Source of the DNA: Microbacterium sp. 1.5R
Lineage (GTDB): Bacteria; Actinomycetota; Actinomycetes; Actinomycetales; Microbacteriaceae
Direction of reading: 5' to 3'
NCBI RefSeq assembly: GCF_007667425.1
Contig: NZ_VDRC01000001.1
Span: forward strand, 2,138,595 to 2,202,594
DNA: 64,000 nucleotides
Shown here: positions 24,748 to 33,256 of the stretch, piece by piece
How positions within the stretch are numbered: position 1 is the stretch's first letter
How the letters are laid out: each line of letters starts with the position of its first letter
Program-made: the position numbers and the translations under genes
Notes under the pieces: model-generated
The model's database searches: none
Seen by the model: only the letters and a program-made list of their open reading frames with translations
Told to the model about the DNA's origin: nothing

Positions 24748-25743
24748 GTGGCGACTCGCGCGACCATCGAAGAGGTGGCTTCGACGGCCGGGGTGTCGCG
24801 GTCGACGGTGTCCCGTGTCGTGAACGGCTCGACCGCGGTGAGCCCCGAGGCGCTCGACGCGGTGCAGCGCGCGATCGCCGAGCTCAACTACGTGCCCAAT
24901 CGCGCAGCGAGGTCGCTCGCCTCGCGTCAGACTCATGCGATCGCGCTGATCGTGCCGGAGGATACGACGACGTTCTTCGGCGATCCGTTCTTCGCGGCGA
25001 TCGTCGCGGGTATCACGGGCGCTCTCCGCGGCTCCGACTACCTCCTCAACCTGCTCATCGCCACCGACGATCCCGGTGACAAGATGGCGAGCTTCGTGCG
25101 AAACGGCGGCGTCGACGGCGCCCTGATCGTCTCGCATCACACGAGCGACGCGTTCGTCGAGCGGGTGGCCGACGCGGTGCCGGTGGTGTGGGGCGGTCGC
25201 CCGATGCGCCCTCGAGACGGCGACTTCGTGGTCGACGTCGACAACGTCGCAGGTGCGCGCACCGCGACTCAGCATCTGCTGAGCACGGGCCGCCGCCGCA
25301 TCGCGACGATCACCGGCCCGCTCAGCATGGTGTCCTCCGGCGACCGACTGCAGGGTTTCCGCGATGCGCTGACGGATGCCGGGCTCGCGCCCTTCGCCGA
25401 AGAGGCGGGCGACTACAGCGAGGCGAGCGGAGCGGATGCGGCGCGCCGCATCCTCGCGACGGGCGCCCCCGATGCCATCTTCGTGGCGAGCGACCTCATG
25501 GCGAGAGGGGCGCTCACCGCGCTCCGCGCCACCGGCATCCGTGTTCCGGACGACGTGGCGATCGTCGGGTACGACGACTCCTCCGTCGCCCTCACGACCG
25601 ATCCGCAGCTGACGACCGTGCGGCAGCCGATGTACGCACAGGGCGAAGCGATGGCCGGCGTGCTCCTGTCGAGCCTCGCCGGTGAGGCGCCGGAGTCGAC
25701 GACCATCCTGCCGACCGAGCTGGTGGTCCGCGGTTCCGCCTGA
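24748..25743 (+). CDS. cebR: LacI-family cellobiose repressor
   Basis: 331 residues from GTG 24748 (GGAGGGGAGAG upstream); the frame extends to 24685 but homology starts here. HTH 'TIEEVASTAGVSRSTVSRVV' and hinge 'YVPNRAARSLAS', then a periplasmic-binding-like sensor (IALIVPEDTTTFFGDPFFAA, GPLSMVSSGDRLQGF, VGYDDSSVALTTDPQLTTVRQ). It should bind the two TGGGAGCGCTCCCA sites and release on cellobiose. Encoded last in the operon it controls, so it is autoregulated. Confidence 0.9.
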   Translation: MATRATIEEVASTAGVSRSTVSRVVNGSTAVSPEALDAVQRAIAELNYVPNRAARSLASRQTHAIALIVPEDTTTFFGDPFFAAIVAGITGALRGSDYLLNLLIATDDPGDKMASFVRNGGVDGALIVSHHTSDAFVERVADAVPVVWGGRPMRPRDGDFVVDVDNVAGARTATQHLLSTGRRRIATITGPLSMVSSGDRLQGFRDALTDAGLAPFAEEAGDYSEASGADAARRILATGAPDAIFVASDLMARGALTALRATGIRVPDDVAIVGYDDSSVALTTDPQLTTVRQPMYAQGEAMAGVLLSSLAGEAPESTTILPTELVVRGSA

Positions 25744-25754
25744 TCCGAGGAAGT

Positions 25755-25801
25755 ACACGGGTGCGGACCCGACGCCCCTCCGAGGGGGCCCGCACCCGTG
25801 T
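25755..25801 (+). terminator. Terminator-like hairpin after cebR
   Basis: ACACGGGTGCGG (25755-25766) pairs with CCGCACCCGTGT (25790-25801) around an inner GCCCCTCCGAGGGGGC stem. No strong T-run follows, as is common for high-GC actinobacterial terminators. Confidence 0.7.
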
Positions 25802-25845
25802 CGTTGATGACGGTCGGTGCCCGATATATGACCGTCCGCGAAACA

Positions 25846-25861
25846 TTGAATGTTCGTTCAA
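25846..25861. promoter_or_regulatory. TetR-type operator candidate
   Basis: TTGAATGTTCGTTCAA is a near-perfect palindrome (TTGAA...TTCAA) of the 'nnTTGTTCnn' style used by TetR regulators, about 60 nt before the TetR start codon. Its left half could double as the -35 element, so autorepression is likely. Confidence 0.5.
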
Positions 25862-25922
25862 AGGATAGTCTAGTGGATTGGCATCGGTTTCGGTGCCGTC
25901 CGATCCTGGGGAAGTGGACACC

Positions 25923-26585
25923 ATGGCCCGTTCCGACGAGCAGAACAGGCAGGCCCGCGAGCGCGCACGCGAGAACATCCTCCTCGCGGCGATCGAGCTG
26001 TTCGGCGAGAAGGGCGTCGCCGGAGCGAGCATCGCAGACATCACCCGGCGCGCCGGAGTCGCCCAGGGTCTCGCGAACTACCACTTCGGCGGCAAGGATC
26101 AGCTGATCTCGGCGGTCATCGACCGGTGGTTCGAGATGCTGTTCGCGATCCCGCAGGTGCCGGGCACCCCCGACGAGAGGCTCGCTGGCATCATCGACGG
26201 CGTCTTCCTCGCCACCGGATTCGCGATGCCCGTGCAGAGGGCTGTGCTGTCGATGCAGCAGCAGCCCGTCACGCATCGGCTCTTCGCGGAGTCGGAGGAG
26301 CGCTTCGGCCCGCAGGCCACCGAGTCCGAGAATATCGTGCGTGCGCTCTTCCGCGAGCGGGGCGCCGAGGATCCGGCCCTCGAGGAGATCATGCTGCGCA
26401 GCACCCTCGAAGGCGCGATCATCAAGTACGCCGTGTACGGCGAGTCCTTCCCCCTCGAAGACGCACGTCGCTGGATGCACCGCCTCTACGGATTGCCCGA
26501 GCCCACGGCGCCCCTCGCCCTCGACCTCCCGCCGCGCGACGACGACCTGCGCATCCGCGCGATCCGCGCCGTCCGCAGCAGCTGA
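25923..26585 (+). CDS. TetR/AcrR family regulator
   Basis: 220 residues from ATG 25923; the frame is open further up but the family begins here. N-terminal HTH: 'ILLAAIELFGEKGVAGASIA', 'ITRRAGVAQGLANYHFGGKD'. The C-terminal ligand domain has no telling motif, but 'GVAQGLANYHFGGKDQL' resembles regulators of pyrimidine/purine catabolism (RutR-like). The uracil permease gene converges on it, a link that fits but is not proof. Confidence 0.8.
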   Translation: MARSDEQNRQARERARENILLAAIELFGEKGVAGASIADITRRAGVAQGLANYHFGGKDQLISAVIDRWFEMLFAIPQVPGTPDERLAGIIDGVFLATGFAMPVQRAVLSMQQQPVTHRLFAESEERFGPQATESENIVRALFRERGAEDPALEEIMLRSTLEGAIIKYAVYGESFPLEDARRWMHRLYGLPEPTAPLALDLPPRDDDLRIRAIRAVRSS

Positions 26586-26714
26586 GAGCACGGCCGTCGA
26601 GCCGTGAAGCAGGCGCCCGTCGCGGCCCCGTCGTCGAATGCGGAACGGCCCGATCAGCGGATGCCGTTGCGCACAGCATCCGCGGACCGAGCCGCCCGTC
26701 GGATCTCGCGAGTG

Positions 26715-28070
26715 TCAGGCGGGGTCGCCGCCAAGCGGACCGACCGCCTCGAGCGGCTTCGGGTCGTCGGCGCCCGTCTTGCGTGCGCGGGCGATGAGGT
26801 TGCCCAGGTGATAGATCAGCAGCGCGGCGACCGTGCCGAGCACGATGCCGCCGAAGGCGAAGTCGCCGAGGTTCATCGAGAAGCCGGCGATCCCGATCAC
26901 GAGCGACACCGCGGCCGTGTACTGGTTGACGGGCCGTGAGAAGTCGACCCTGCTGTCGACCCAGATCTTGATGCCGATGATGCCGATCAGGCCGTAGAGG
27001 GCCGTGGTCGCTCCGCCGAGCACCCCGGCGGGGATCGAGTTGAAGACCTCGCCGACCTTCGGAGAGAAGGCCAGCAGGATCGCGAAGAGACCGGCTACCC
27101 AGTAGACCGCCGTCGAGTAGACGCGGGTCGCGGCCATGACGCCGATGTTCTCGCCGTAGGTCGTGGTGCCCGATCCGCCGAAACCACCGGCGATGGTCGT
27201 GGCGACGCCGTCGGCGATGAGCGCGCGTCCGGTGTGCTTGTTGATCGAGGCGTCCTCGGTCATGGTGGCGACACCGCGCACGTGTCCGACGTTCTCGGCG
27301 ACGAGCACGAGCACGACGGGCAGGAACATGGCGATGGTCGACCAGGTGCCCGGTTCGACGAAGTCGGGCAGCTGGAACTGCGGAAGCCCGATCCACGGGG
27401 CGTCGGCGATGAGCTCGGCGGGCGTCTTGCCGCCGCGGAGCGCGTTCGGCACGTCGAACGATCCGTTGAACGCGGCCCAGATGAAGCCGACCGCGACGCC
27501 GAGGAAGATCGAGATGCGGCCGAGGAACCCACGGAACAGCACCGCGAAGAGGATGATCGCGACGAGCGTGATCGTCGCGGTGATCGGGTCGAGCTGGAAG
27601 TTGTTCCAGGCGGTCGGGGCGAGATTGAAGCCGATCAGCGCGACGATCGCACCGGCGACGACCGGGGGCATCAGCGCATCGACCCAGCGCAGACCCGCGA
27701 ACTGCACGACGAGACCGACGACGGTGAGCAGGATGCCGACGGCGACCACACCCGCGAGCGCCGAACCGGTGCCGCCGGCGGCGACCGCGGCGGTGATCGG
27801 CGCGATGAACGCGAACGATGAGCCGAGGTAGCTGGGCAGCTGGTTCTTCGTGATCAGCAGGAAGATGAGCGTGCCGAGACCGCTGAAGAGCAGCGTCGTC
27901 GAGACGGGGAAGCCGGTGAGGGTCGGCACGAGGAACGTGGCGCCGAACATGGCCACGACGTGCTGGGCGCCGATCGCGATCGTGGCCGGCCAGTTCAGGC
28001 GCTCGCCGGGGGTGACGACGGCGCCTGGTTCGACCGTGCGGCCGTTTCCGTGGGTCTTCCACAGGGGCAT
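26715..28070 (-). CDS. uraA: Uracil/xanthine permease, NCS2 family
   Basis: 451 residues; ATG at 28070 with GAGGAG 5-6 nt upstream. NCS2 hallmarks: 'AIGAQHVVAMFGATFLVP', 'PSYLGSSFAFIAPI', 'AENVGHVRGVATM' (substrate-site Glu in the A-E-N motif) and 'GGFGGSGTTTYGENIGVMAA'. Fourteen predicted helices. The residues fit uracil:proton symporters better than xanthine ones. No pyrR or attenuator is obvious upstream; the region before it holds a tandem 18-bp duplication. Confidence 0.88.
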   Translation of the reverse strand: MPLWKTHGNGRTVEPGAVVTPGERLNWPATIAIGAQHVVAMFGATFLVPTLTGFPVSTTLLFSGLGTLIFLLITKNQLPSYLGSSFAFIAPITAAVAAGGTGSALAGVVAVGILLTVVGLVVQFAGLRWVDALMPPVVAGAIVALIGFNLAPTAWNNFQLDPITATITLVAIILFAVLFRGFLGRISIFLGVAVGFIWAAFNGSFDVPNALRGGKTPAELIADAPWIGLPQFQLPDFVEPGTWSTIAMFLPVVLVLVAENVGHVRGVATMTEDASINKHTGRALIADGVATTIAGGFGGSGTTTYGENIGVMAATRVYSTAVYWVAGLFAILLAFSPKVGEVFNSIPAGVLGGATTALYGLIGIIGIKIWVDSRVDFSRPVNQYTAAVSLVIGIAGFSMNLGDFAFGGIVLGTVAALLIYHLGNLIARARKTGADDPKPLEAVGPLGGDPA

Positions 28071-28130
28071 GCGGGCTCCTCGGTTATCGGGGGAGGGAGG
28101 GGAGTGCTGGAGCAACACTACCGATTCCTG

Positions 28131-28166
28131 AGTGTTCCCTGGGTGAGGAGTGTTCCCTGGGTGAGG
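28131..28166. repeat. 18-bp tandem duplication
   Basis: AGTGTTCCCTGGGTGAGG occurs twice head to tail (28131-28148, 28149-28166) between uraA and purC. No further structure is seen in this 214-nt gap. Confidence 0.9.
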
Positions 28167-28284
28167 TCTCCCGCGTGACCGCGCACACGTGTGAAGGAGA
28201 TGTCCCGCAACGAAGGACAGAAACCGCGGATAGGTCCTTCCCTGCGGAAGATCTCCTTCGCAGCGGGCGGCGGTCAGGAGCGGG

Positions 28285-29175
28285 TCAGGCCCCGAGCCGC
28301 TCGATCAGCTCCCGGTACCGGTCGGCGGTGCGCTCCACGATGTCGTCGGGGAGGACCGGCGGCTCGCCCTGCTTGTCCCAGTTCGCGGCGAGCCAGTCGC
28401 GCACGATCTGCTTGTCGAAGCTCGCCATACGCTCGCTCGGCGTGGTGCCGGTGCGCCAGGCCTCGGCATCCCAGTACCGCGACGAGTCGCTGGTGAGCAC
28501 CTCGTCGGCCAGGCGGAGCACGCCCTCGACGTCGGTGCCGAACTCGAACTTGGTGTCGGCGAGGATCAGGCCGTGCTCCTCGGCGATCGCCGCGGCGCGG
28601 GCGTAGATCGCCAGCGAGGCCTCGCGCAGCTCGGCGGCGCGCTCGGGACCCACGAGCTCCTCGACCTTCTCGAACGTGATGTTCTCATCGTGCTCGCCCA
28701 TCGGCGCCTTGTAGGCCGGGGTGAAGAGGGGCTCGGGCAGCCGGTCGCCGTTCTGCAGACCCTCGGGCAGCGGGATGCCGCAGACGGTGCCGCTCTCGGT
28801 GTACTCCGCCCATCCCGAGCCGGTGATGTAGCCGCGCACGACGCACTCGATCGGCAGCATCTCCAGCGACTGGGCGAGCATGGCCCGGTCGGCGACCGAT
28901 GCGGGAACGTCGCCGTCGGTGAGGTGGTTCGGCACATCGAGGCGATCGAACCACCAGCGGCTCAGCCGCGTCAGCAGTGCGCCCTTCTGTGGGATGCCGG
29001 GCGACAGGACGAAGTCGAACGCGCTGACCCGGTCGGACGCGATGACGAGGATGCGGGTGTCACCGGGATCCTCGGATGCGTACAGGTCGCGCACCTTTCC
29101 CGAGTAGAGGTGGCGCCAGCCGGGGATCGTCTGCGCGGTGCTGTCGGAGGCCGTGCTGTCGGAAGGAGTGCTCAC
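28285..29175 (-). CDS. purC: Phosphoribosylaminoimidazole-succinocarboxamide synthase
   Basis: 296 residues from GTG 29175; a GATAAT hexamer ends 6 nt before it with no Shine-Dalgarno, implying a leaderless mRNA. 'WRHLYSGKVRDLYASED' is the ATP-binding start; 'VIASDRVSAFDFVLSPGIPQKGALL', 'ECVVRGYITGSGW' and 'LILADTKFEFG' are SAICAR-synthetase signatures. It joins CAIR and aspartate in step 8 (numbering varies) of purine synthesis. Confidence 0.95.
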   Translation of the reverse strand: MSTPSDSTASDSTAQTIPGWRHLYSGKVRDLYASEDPGDTRILVIASDRVSAFDFVLSPGIPQKGALLTRLSRWWFDRLDVPNHLTDGDVPASVADRAMLAQSLEMLPIECVVRGYITGSGWAEYTESGTVCGIPLPEGLQNGDRLPEPLFTPAYKAPMGEHDENITFEKVEELVGPERAAELREASLAIYARAAAIAEEHGLILADTKFEFGTDVEGVLRLADEVLTSDSSRYWDAEAWRTGTTPSERMASFDKQIVRDWLAANWDKQGEPPVLPDDIVERTADRYRELIERLGA

Positions 29176-29301
29176 CCGGCCATTATCGCGGGTCGGGGAA
29201 GTGGCGGTGCGCCCCGTGTCAAGGGCTGGCGTCGGCATCCGCCCTCAGCGACGCTCGAAGGGACGAGCGAAGTGACGAGTGAAGCGCAGAGTGGAGGACT
29301 C

Positions 29302-29517
29302 ATGTCGAAGGATCTGTCCAAGGGTGATCGGGTGAGCTGGAACACCTCGCAGGGACGCACCCGCGGAACCGTGCAGCAGAAGAAGACCGCGGACTTCGAG
29401 TTCGCGGGGCAGCACTTCACGGCATCCGATGATGAACCGGCGTTCATCGTGAAGTCGGAGAAGAGCGGAGACGAGGCGGCGCACAAGGGGTCGGCGCTGC
29501 GCAAGCTGAAGAGCTGA
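29302..29517 (+). CDS. Small Tudor-like (DUF2945/HVA1) protein
   Basis: 71 residues, ATG with GGAGG upstream. 'KGDRVSWNTSQGRTRGTVQQ' and 'EPAFIVKSEKSGDEAAHKGS' match the hypervirulence-associated TUDOR (DUF2945) family, a single SH3-like barrel with a basic tail. Role unknown; such proteins are widespread in soil actinobacteria. It stands alone between purC and the PadR gene. Confidence 0.8.
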   Translation: MSKDLSKGDRVSWNTSQGRTRGTVQQKKTADFEFAGQHFTASDDEPAFIVKSEKSGDEAAHKGSALRKLKS

Positions 29518-29550
29518 CAACGACTTGTCGTCGACGCTCCATCAGGCGTA

Positions 29551-29566
29551 TAGTCCACGTGGACTA
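29551..29566. promoter_or_regulatory. PadR operator candidate
   Basis: TAGTCCACGTGGACTA is a perfect 16-bp palindrome 20 nt before the PadR start, in the core promoter position of the padR-MFS operon. It is a likely binding site for the first gene's product. Confidence 0.7.
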
Positions 29567-29585
29567 GTCGAGATGGAGGATGGTC

Positions 29586-30209
29586 GTGAAGAGCCCGGTC
29601 GACACACTCACGCCCATGGGGGTCATGGTGCTCGCGCTGCTGCGCGAGAGCGACATGCACCCCTATGAAATGGTGCGACTGCTGCGCGCCCGTCACGACG
29701 ACCGCCTGCTGACCATCACCAACGGCACGCTCTATCACACGGTCTCGCGACTGCAGAAGAACGGGCTGATCGACGAGATCGGCATCGATCGCGACGGCAA
29801 CCGTCCGGAGCGCACCACCTACACGCTGACGGATGCCGGACGCGACGCCGTCATCGCGTGGGTGCGCCGCGAGCTGCCGCGCGTCGACCGGGAGACCGAC
29901 TTCCGCATCGCGCTCGCCGAAGCCCACAACCTCGAACGTGACGACACGCGCACACTGCTGCAGCAGCGTCGCGCCGCGCTCGTCGACGCCCACGACATGC
30001 ACCGGCACGGCCTCGACAAGGCCAGAGCCAAGGGCGTCCCCGCCCAGGTGCTCGTCGAGATCGAGAGGGAAGAGGTCCTGCTCGGCGCCGAACTGCGCTG
30101 GCTCGACTCTCTTCTGACCCGACTCGACGGCGACGACCTCCCCTGGGGGCCGACCGCCTTCACCGATACAGATCGCTACCTCGCTCAGCGAAAGGCTGCA
30201 CAGCAATGA
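29586..30209 (+). CDS. PadR family regulator of the adjacent efflux pump
   Basis: 207 residues from GTG 29586 (GGAGG 6 nt upstream); ATG 29580 touches the ribosome site and is less likely. Winged HTH 'GVMVLALLRESDMHPYEMVR' and 'ITNGTLYHTVSRLQKNGLID', then the C-terminal helical dimer domain of Vir_act_alpha_C type. It overlaps the MFS gene by ATGA. PadR proteins of this sort release the operator when the pump substrate binds. Confidence 0.88.
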   Translation: MKSPVDTLTPMGVMVLALLRESDMHPYEMVRLLRARHDDRLLTITNGTLYHTVSRLQKNGLIDEIGIDRDGNRPERTTYTLTDAGRDAVIAWVRRELPRVDRETDFRIALAEAHNLERDDTRTLLQQRRAALVDAHDMHRHGLDKARAKGVPAQVLVEIEREEVLLGAELRWLDSLLTRLDGDDLPWGPTAFTDTDRYLAQRKAAQQ

Positions 30210-31768
30210 CCGAATCCCGCCAGGCGACCGGACCCGACACGGGCACCTTCGCCGCCGGACAGCGCCCCGCGAGCCCCTGGCCAGCCCTGTGGGCGCTCGT
30301 CATCGGCTTCTTCATGATCCTCGTCGACACGACGATCGTCTCGGTCGCGAACCCGGCGATCAAGGCCGCGCTCGACCCGAACACCAACAACCTCGACAAC
30401 GTCGTATGGGTCACGAGCGCCTACCTGCTCACCTACGCGGTGCCGCTGCTCATCACCGGACGCCTCGGCGACCGCTTCGGTCCGAAGAACATCTACCTCA
30501 TCGGTCTCGCGATCTTCACGCTCGCGTCGCTCTGGTGCGGTCTGTCCACCTCGCTCGAGGGACTGATCGTCGCGCGCGCCGCGCAGGGTCTCGGCGCCGC
30601 ATTCATGACGCCGCAGACGATGGCCGTCATCACCCGCACGTTCCCGCCGAACCGGCGTGGTGCCGCCATGGGTCTCTGGGGTGCGACCGCCGGTGTCGCG
30701 ACGCTCGTCGGCCCGCTGCTCGGCGGTGTGCTCGTCGACGGCTTCGGCTGGGAGTGGATCTTCTTCGTCAACCTCCCCGTCGGCGTGATCGCCTTCGTCG
30801 CGGCATGGATCCTCGTGCCGAAGCTGCAGACCCACCACCACCGCTTCGACATCCTCGGCGTGCTGCTCAGCGCCGTCGCGATCTTCCTCGTCGTGTTCGG
30901 CCTGCAGGAGGGCGAGAAGTACGACTGGGGCGTCATCTGGGGCCCGATCTCGGTGTGGGGCATGATCATCGCCGGCATCGTGGTGATGGGGCTGTTCATC
31001 CTGCAGCAGTGGAATACGAAGAGCGAGGCGCTCGTGCCGCTCGAGCTCTTCCGCGACCGCAACTTCTCGGGCGCGAACATCGCCATCGCGACCGTCGGCT
31101 TCGCGGTGACGAGCATGTCGCTGCCGCTTATGTTCTTCCTGCAGATCGCCCGCGGCCTCGCCCCCACGCAGGCGGCGCTGCTGATGATCCCGATGGCCGT
31201 GTTCTCGGGCGTGCTCGCCCCGCTGGCGGGGAAGATCCTCGACCGCACCGACCCGCGGTTCATCCTCATCCCCGGGCTCGTCATCTTCGCCTCGGCGCTC
31301 GCCTGGTACTCGTCGCTCGTGCGCATGGACACCGAGATCTGGATGTTCCTGTTCCCGTCGGCGCTGCTCGGCATCGGCAGCGCCGGCATGTGGGGTCCGC
31401 TCGCGACCACCGCCACCCGCCGCCTGCCGATGCGGCAGGCCGGTGCCGGCGCCGGCATCTACAACACGACCCGCACCATCGGATCGGTCATCGGATCCGC
31501 CGCGATCGCGACCTTCATGCAGGCGCGGCTCGAGGCGAACCTGCCCGGGATGGGCGACTCCGCCGGATCGATCAGCGCTGGTGGCACCCTGCCTCCGCAG
31601 GTGGCCGACGGGTTCGCTGCGGCCATGTCGCAGGCGATCCTGCTGCCGGCGAGCGTGATCGTGATCGGACTGATCGCGGCGTTCTTCCTGCGCGGAGCGC
31701 CCGCGTCGACGGATGCCGGTGCGCCCGCCGCATCCGCTCCCGCCACCGACCCCGCGCCCACCGCCTGA
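30206..31768 (+). CDS. MFS drug efflux transporter, DHA2 (EmrB/QacA) type
   Basis: 520 residues with 14 predicted membrane helices. 'MILVDTTIVSVANPAIKAAL' is the DHA2 motif D1 and 'LTYAVPLLITGRLGDRFGPK' motif A; 'GAAMGLWGATAGVATLVGPLLGG' is motif C of antiporters. It should export hydrophobic toxins in exchange for protons. Substrate unknown. Coupled to and presumably repressed by the PadR protein. Confidence 0.9.
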   Translation: MTESRQATGPDTGTFAAGQRPASPWPALWALVIGFFMILVDTTIVSVANPAIKAALDPNTNNLDNVVWVTSAYLLTYAVPLLITGRLGDRFGPKNIYLIGLAIFTLASLWCGLSTSLEGLIVARAAQGLGAAFMTPQTMAVITRTFPPNRRGAAMGLWGATAGVATLVGPLLGGVLVDGFGWEWIFFVNLPVGVIAFVAAWILVPKLQTHHHRFDILGVLLSAVAIFLVVFGLQEGEKYDWGVIWGPISVWGMIIAGIVVMGLFILQQWNTKSEALVPLELFRDRNFSGANIAIATVGFAVTSMSLPLMFFLQIARGLAPTQAALLMIPMAVFSGVLAPLAGKILDRTDPRFILIPGLVIFASALAWYSSLVRMDTEIWMFLFPSALLGIGSAGMWGPLATTATRRLPMRQAGAGAGIYNTTRTIGSVIGSAAIATFMQARLEANLPGMGDSAGSISAGGTLPPQVADGFAAAMSQAILLPASVIVIGLIAAFFLRGAPASTDAGAPAASAPATDPAPTA

Positions 31769-31800
31769 TACCGGAGCGGCCTGCAGCGCGTCATCTCCCG

Positions 31801-32115
31801 TCACCTCTTGCGGAGAGCCGCCTCGCGCCACAAATCCGGGTAGGCATCCGCTACTTCGTCGGAGTCGATCGACGTGATCATCCACGGCAGTTTGTCGTAG
31901 GGTTCAGCCTCCAGCAGTCTCGCGAGCTCACTCTTCAATCTTCGTGTTATCTCGGAATCTGCGAGGAGCCCGATTCGAAACTCCACGACATGGGCTTCAG
32001 ATGCGTTTGCCATGATGCGCCTCTTCTCAGAATCGACGTCCGCCAGGACGACCACTGCGTGAAGACACATCGACTTGGCAATGGCGCTTGTACTGCCCAG
32101 TCTCAATTCGAGCAT
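31801..32115 (-). CDS. Small cytosolic protein of unknown family
   Basis: 104 residues; ATG with GAAGGAC 5 nt upstream. 'VVVLADVDSEKRRIMANASE', 'FRIGLLADSEITRRLKSELA', 'PWMITSIDSDEVADAYPDLW'. No membrane segment or signal. Base composition is clearly lower in GC than the neighbours. It lies 70 nt downstream of the small exported-peptide gene in the same direction, so the two probably form an operon. I do not recognise the family; possibilities include an immunity-like partner of the exported peptide. Confidence 0.5.
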   Translation of the reverse strand: MLELRLGSTSAIAKSMCLHAVVVLADVDSEKRRIMANASEAHVVEFRIGLLADSEITRRLKSELARLLEAEPYDKLPWMITSIDSDEVADAYPDLWREAALRKR

Positions 32116-32185
32116 CGACGTCCTTCAGTGCGGCCGAACGGGCGTTCAGTTCGCTGTTACCCTCACCGTAGCCTTCGACGTAGCC

Positions 32186-32335
32186 CTAGACACTATGAGG
32201 CTTGATCTGAACCACCTGACATTTCGCGGTTGCCATATACACGGCAGCTTTCGCAGCCGTGGGAAGGCTTGACCCGAGAAAGGCGATCAGCGCGAGGCTA
32301 AGAAGAGCTGTGCGCCGCTTCGTTCTTGGGGACAT
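32186..32335 (-). CDS. Small exported peptide
   Basis: 49 residues from ATG 32335, with AAGGAG 8 nt upstream (excellent). 'MSPRTKRRTALLSLALIAFL' then GSSLPTAAKA is a textbook Sec signal (basic n-region, hydrophobic core, A-x-A). Cleavage would leave only about 19 residues, 'AVYMATAKCQVVQIKPHSV', with a single Cys. Lower GC than the flanks. Function unknown; a secreted signal or bacteriocin-like peptide with the next gene as partner is only a guess. Confidence 0.5.
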   Translation of the reverse strand: MSPRTKRRTALLSLALIAFLGSSLPTAAKAAVYMATAKCQVVQIKPHSV

Positions 32336-32536
32336 GTTGAACTCCTTGTCGTCTGAATTACGCGAGCCGCAGTTGCTCGCGTCAACAGTGAAATGGAGAG
32401 CAAAGGTCCCGAAAAGAGGATGAGACCGCTTTATACCGAGATAGCGACATCCTCCGCACCTTTCGACCTCGAAACAGGAGTCGCCCATCCCGTCCTACCT
32501 GCGCGCCGCGTCTGATCGGATGACAAGGCTGCTCGG

Positions 32537-32573
32537 CGCGTTTCGTCTCGCTTCGCTCGCTCAACGACCGGGG
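32537..32573. repeat. Family B palindromic repeat, copy 2 (single arm)
   Basis: CGCGTTTCGTCTCGCTTCGC+TCGCTCAACGACCGGG, one arm only; no matching reverse arm nearby. The rest of the 312-nt gap (32336-32647) shows no gene. Confidence 0.8.
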
Positions 32574-32647
32574 GATGCTGCTTAGCCGCCGCCAGCCGAC
32601 GCGGCCTGCGGTTTGGCGGTCGCGACGGGGTGTGATTGCATCGGTCG

Positions 32648-33202
32648 ATGACCGTCGTACTCGTCCGTCCCACGTCCGCTCTCTTCGACTCCTGGGCCTC
32701 GGCCGTCGCCGAGTTCGGAGCGGGCCACGTCGACGGATCCGGTCTCGAGGCGCCGGTCACTCCCGACCGGGCGACACTCGACGCTCTCATCGCGAAGTCC
32801 GAGCTGCTCGCCGACACCTCCACGCCCGCCCCCGAGGGCGCTGTGCACAACGATCTCTACTGGATCGTCGACGGTGACGAGGTCGTCGGTTTCGTGTCCT
32901 TCCGGCACGAGCTCAACGAATTCCTCCGCGAGGCCGGCGGCCACATCGGCTACGCGGTGCGCGCCTCGCGGCGCCGCCAGGGGTACGCCTCGGCCGGCCT
33001 CGCGCTCGCCCTGGACCGCGCCCGCGAACTCGGCCTCGACCGGGTGCTCGTCACCTGCGATGACGACAACGTCGGGTCGTACCGCACGATCGAGCGGGCC
33101 GGCGGTCTGCTGCAGGACGTGAGCGATCAGAGCGCTCGCGGCCACTCGATGCTGCGCCGGTACTGGATCGACGTCGCGGGGCCGCAGGCGCGCGCCAAGT
33201 AG
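32648..33202 (+). CDS. GNAT family N-acetyltransferase
   Basis: 184 residues. Strand 'DLYWIVDGDEVVGFVSFRHE', acetyl-CoA loop 'GYAVRASRRRQGYASAGLAL' (R-x-x-G/A), and 'VLVTCDDDNVGSYRTIERAG' are the ordered GNAT motifs. Substrate unknown; the layout resembles YitI/ribosomal-type acetyltransferases of Firmicutes and actinobacteria. Lone gene. Confidence 0.88.
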   Translation: MTVVLVRPTSALFDSWASAVAEFGAGHVDGSGLEAPVTPDRATLDALIAKSELLADTSTPAPEGAVHNDLYWIVDGDEVVGFVSFRHELNEFLREAGGHIGYAVRASRRRQGYASAGLALALDRARELGLDRVLVTCDDDNVGSYRTIERAGGLLQDVSDQSARGHSMLRRYWIDVAGPQARAK

Positions 33203-33256
33203 GGTGGAATCTCGGCGGCTGTCCGGTCGCAACATCCGATCCGAGGAGCATCCGTC

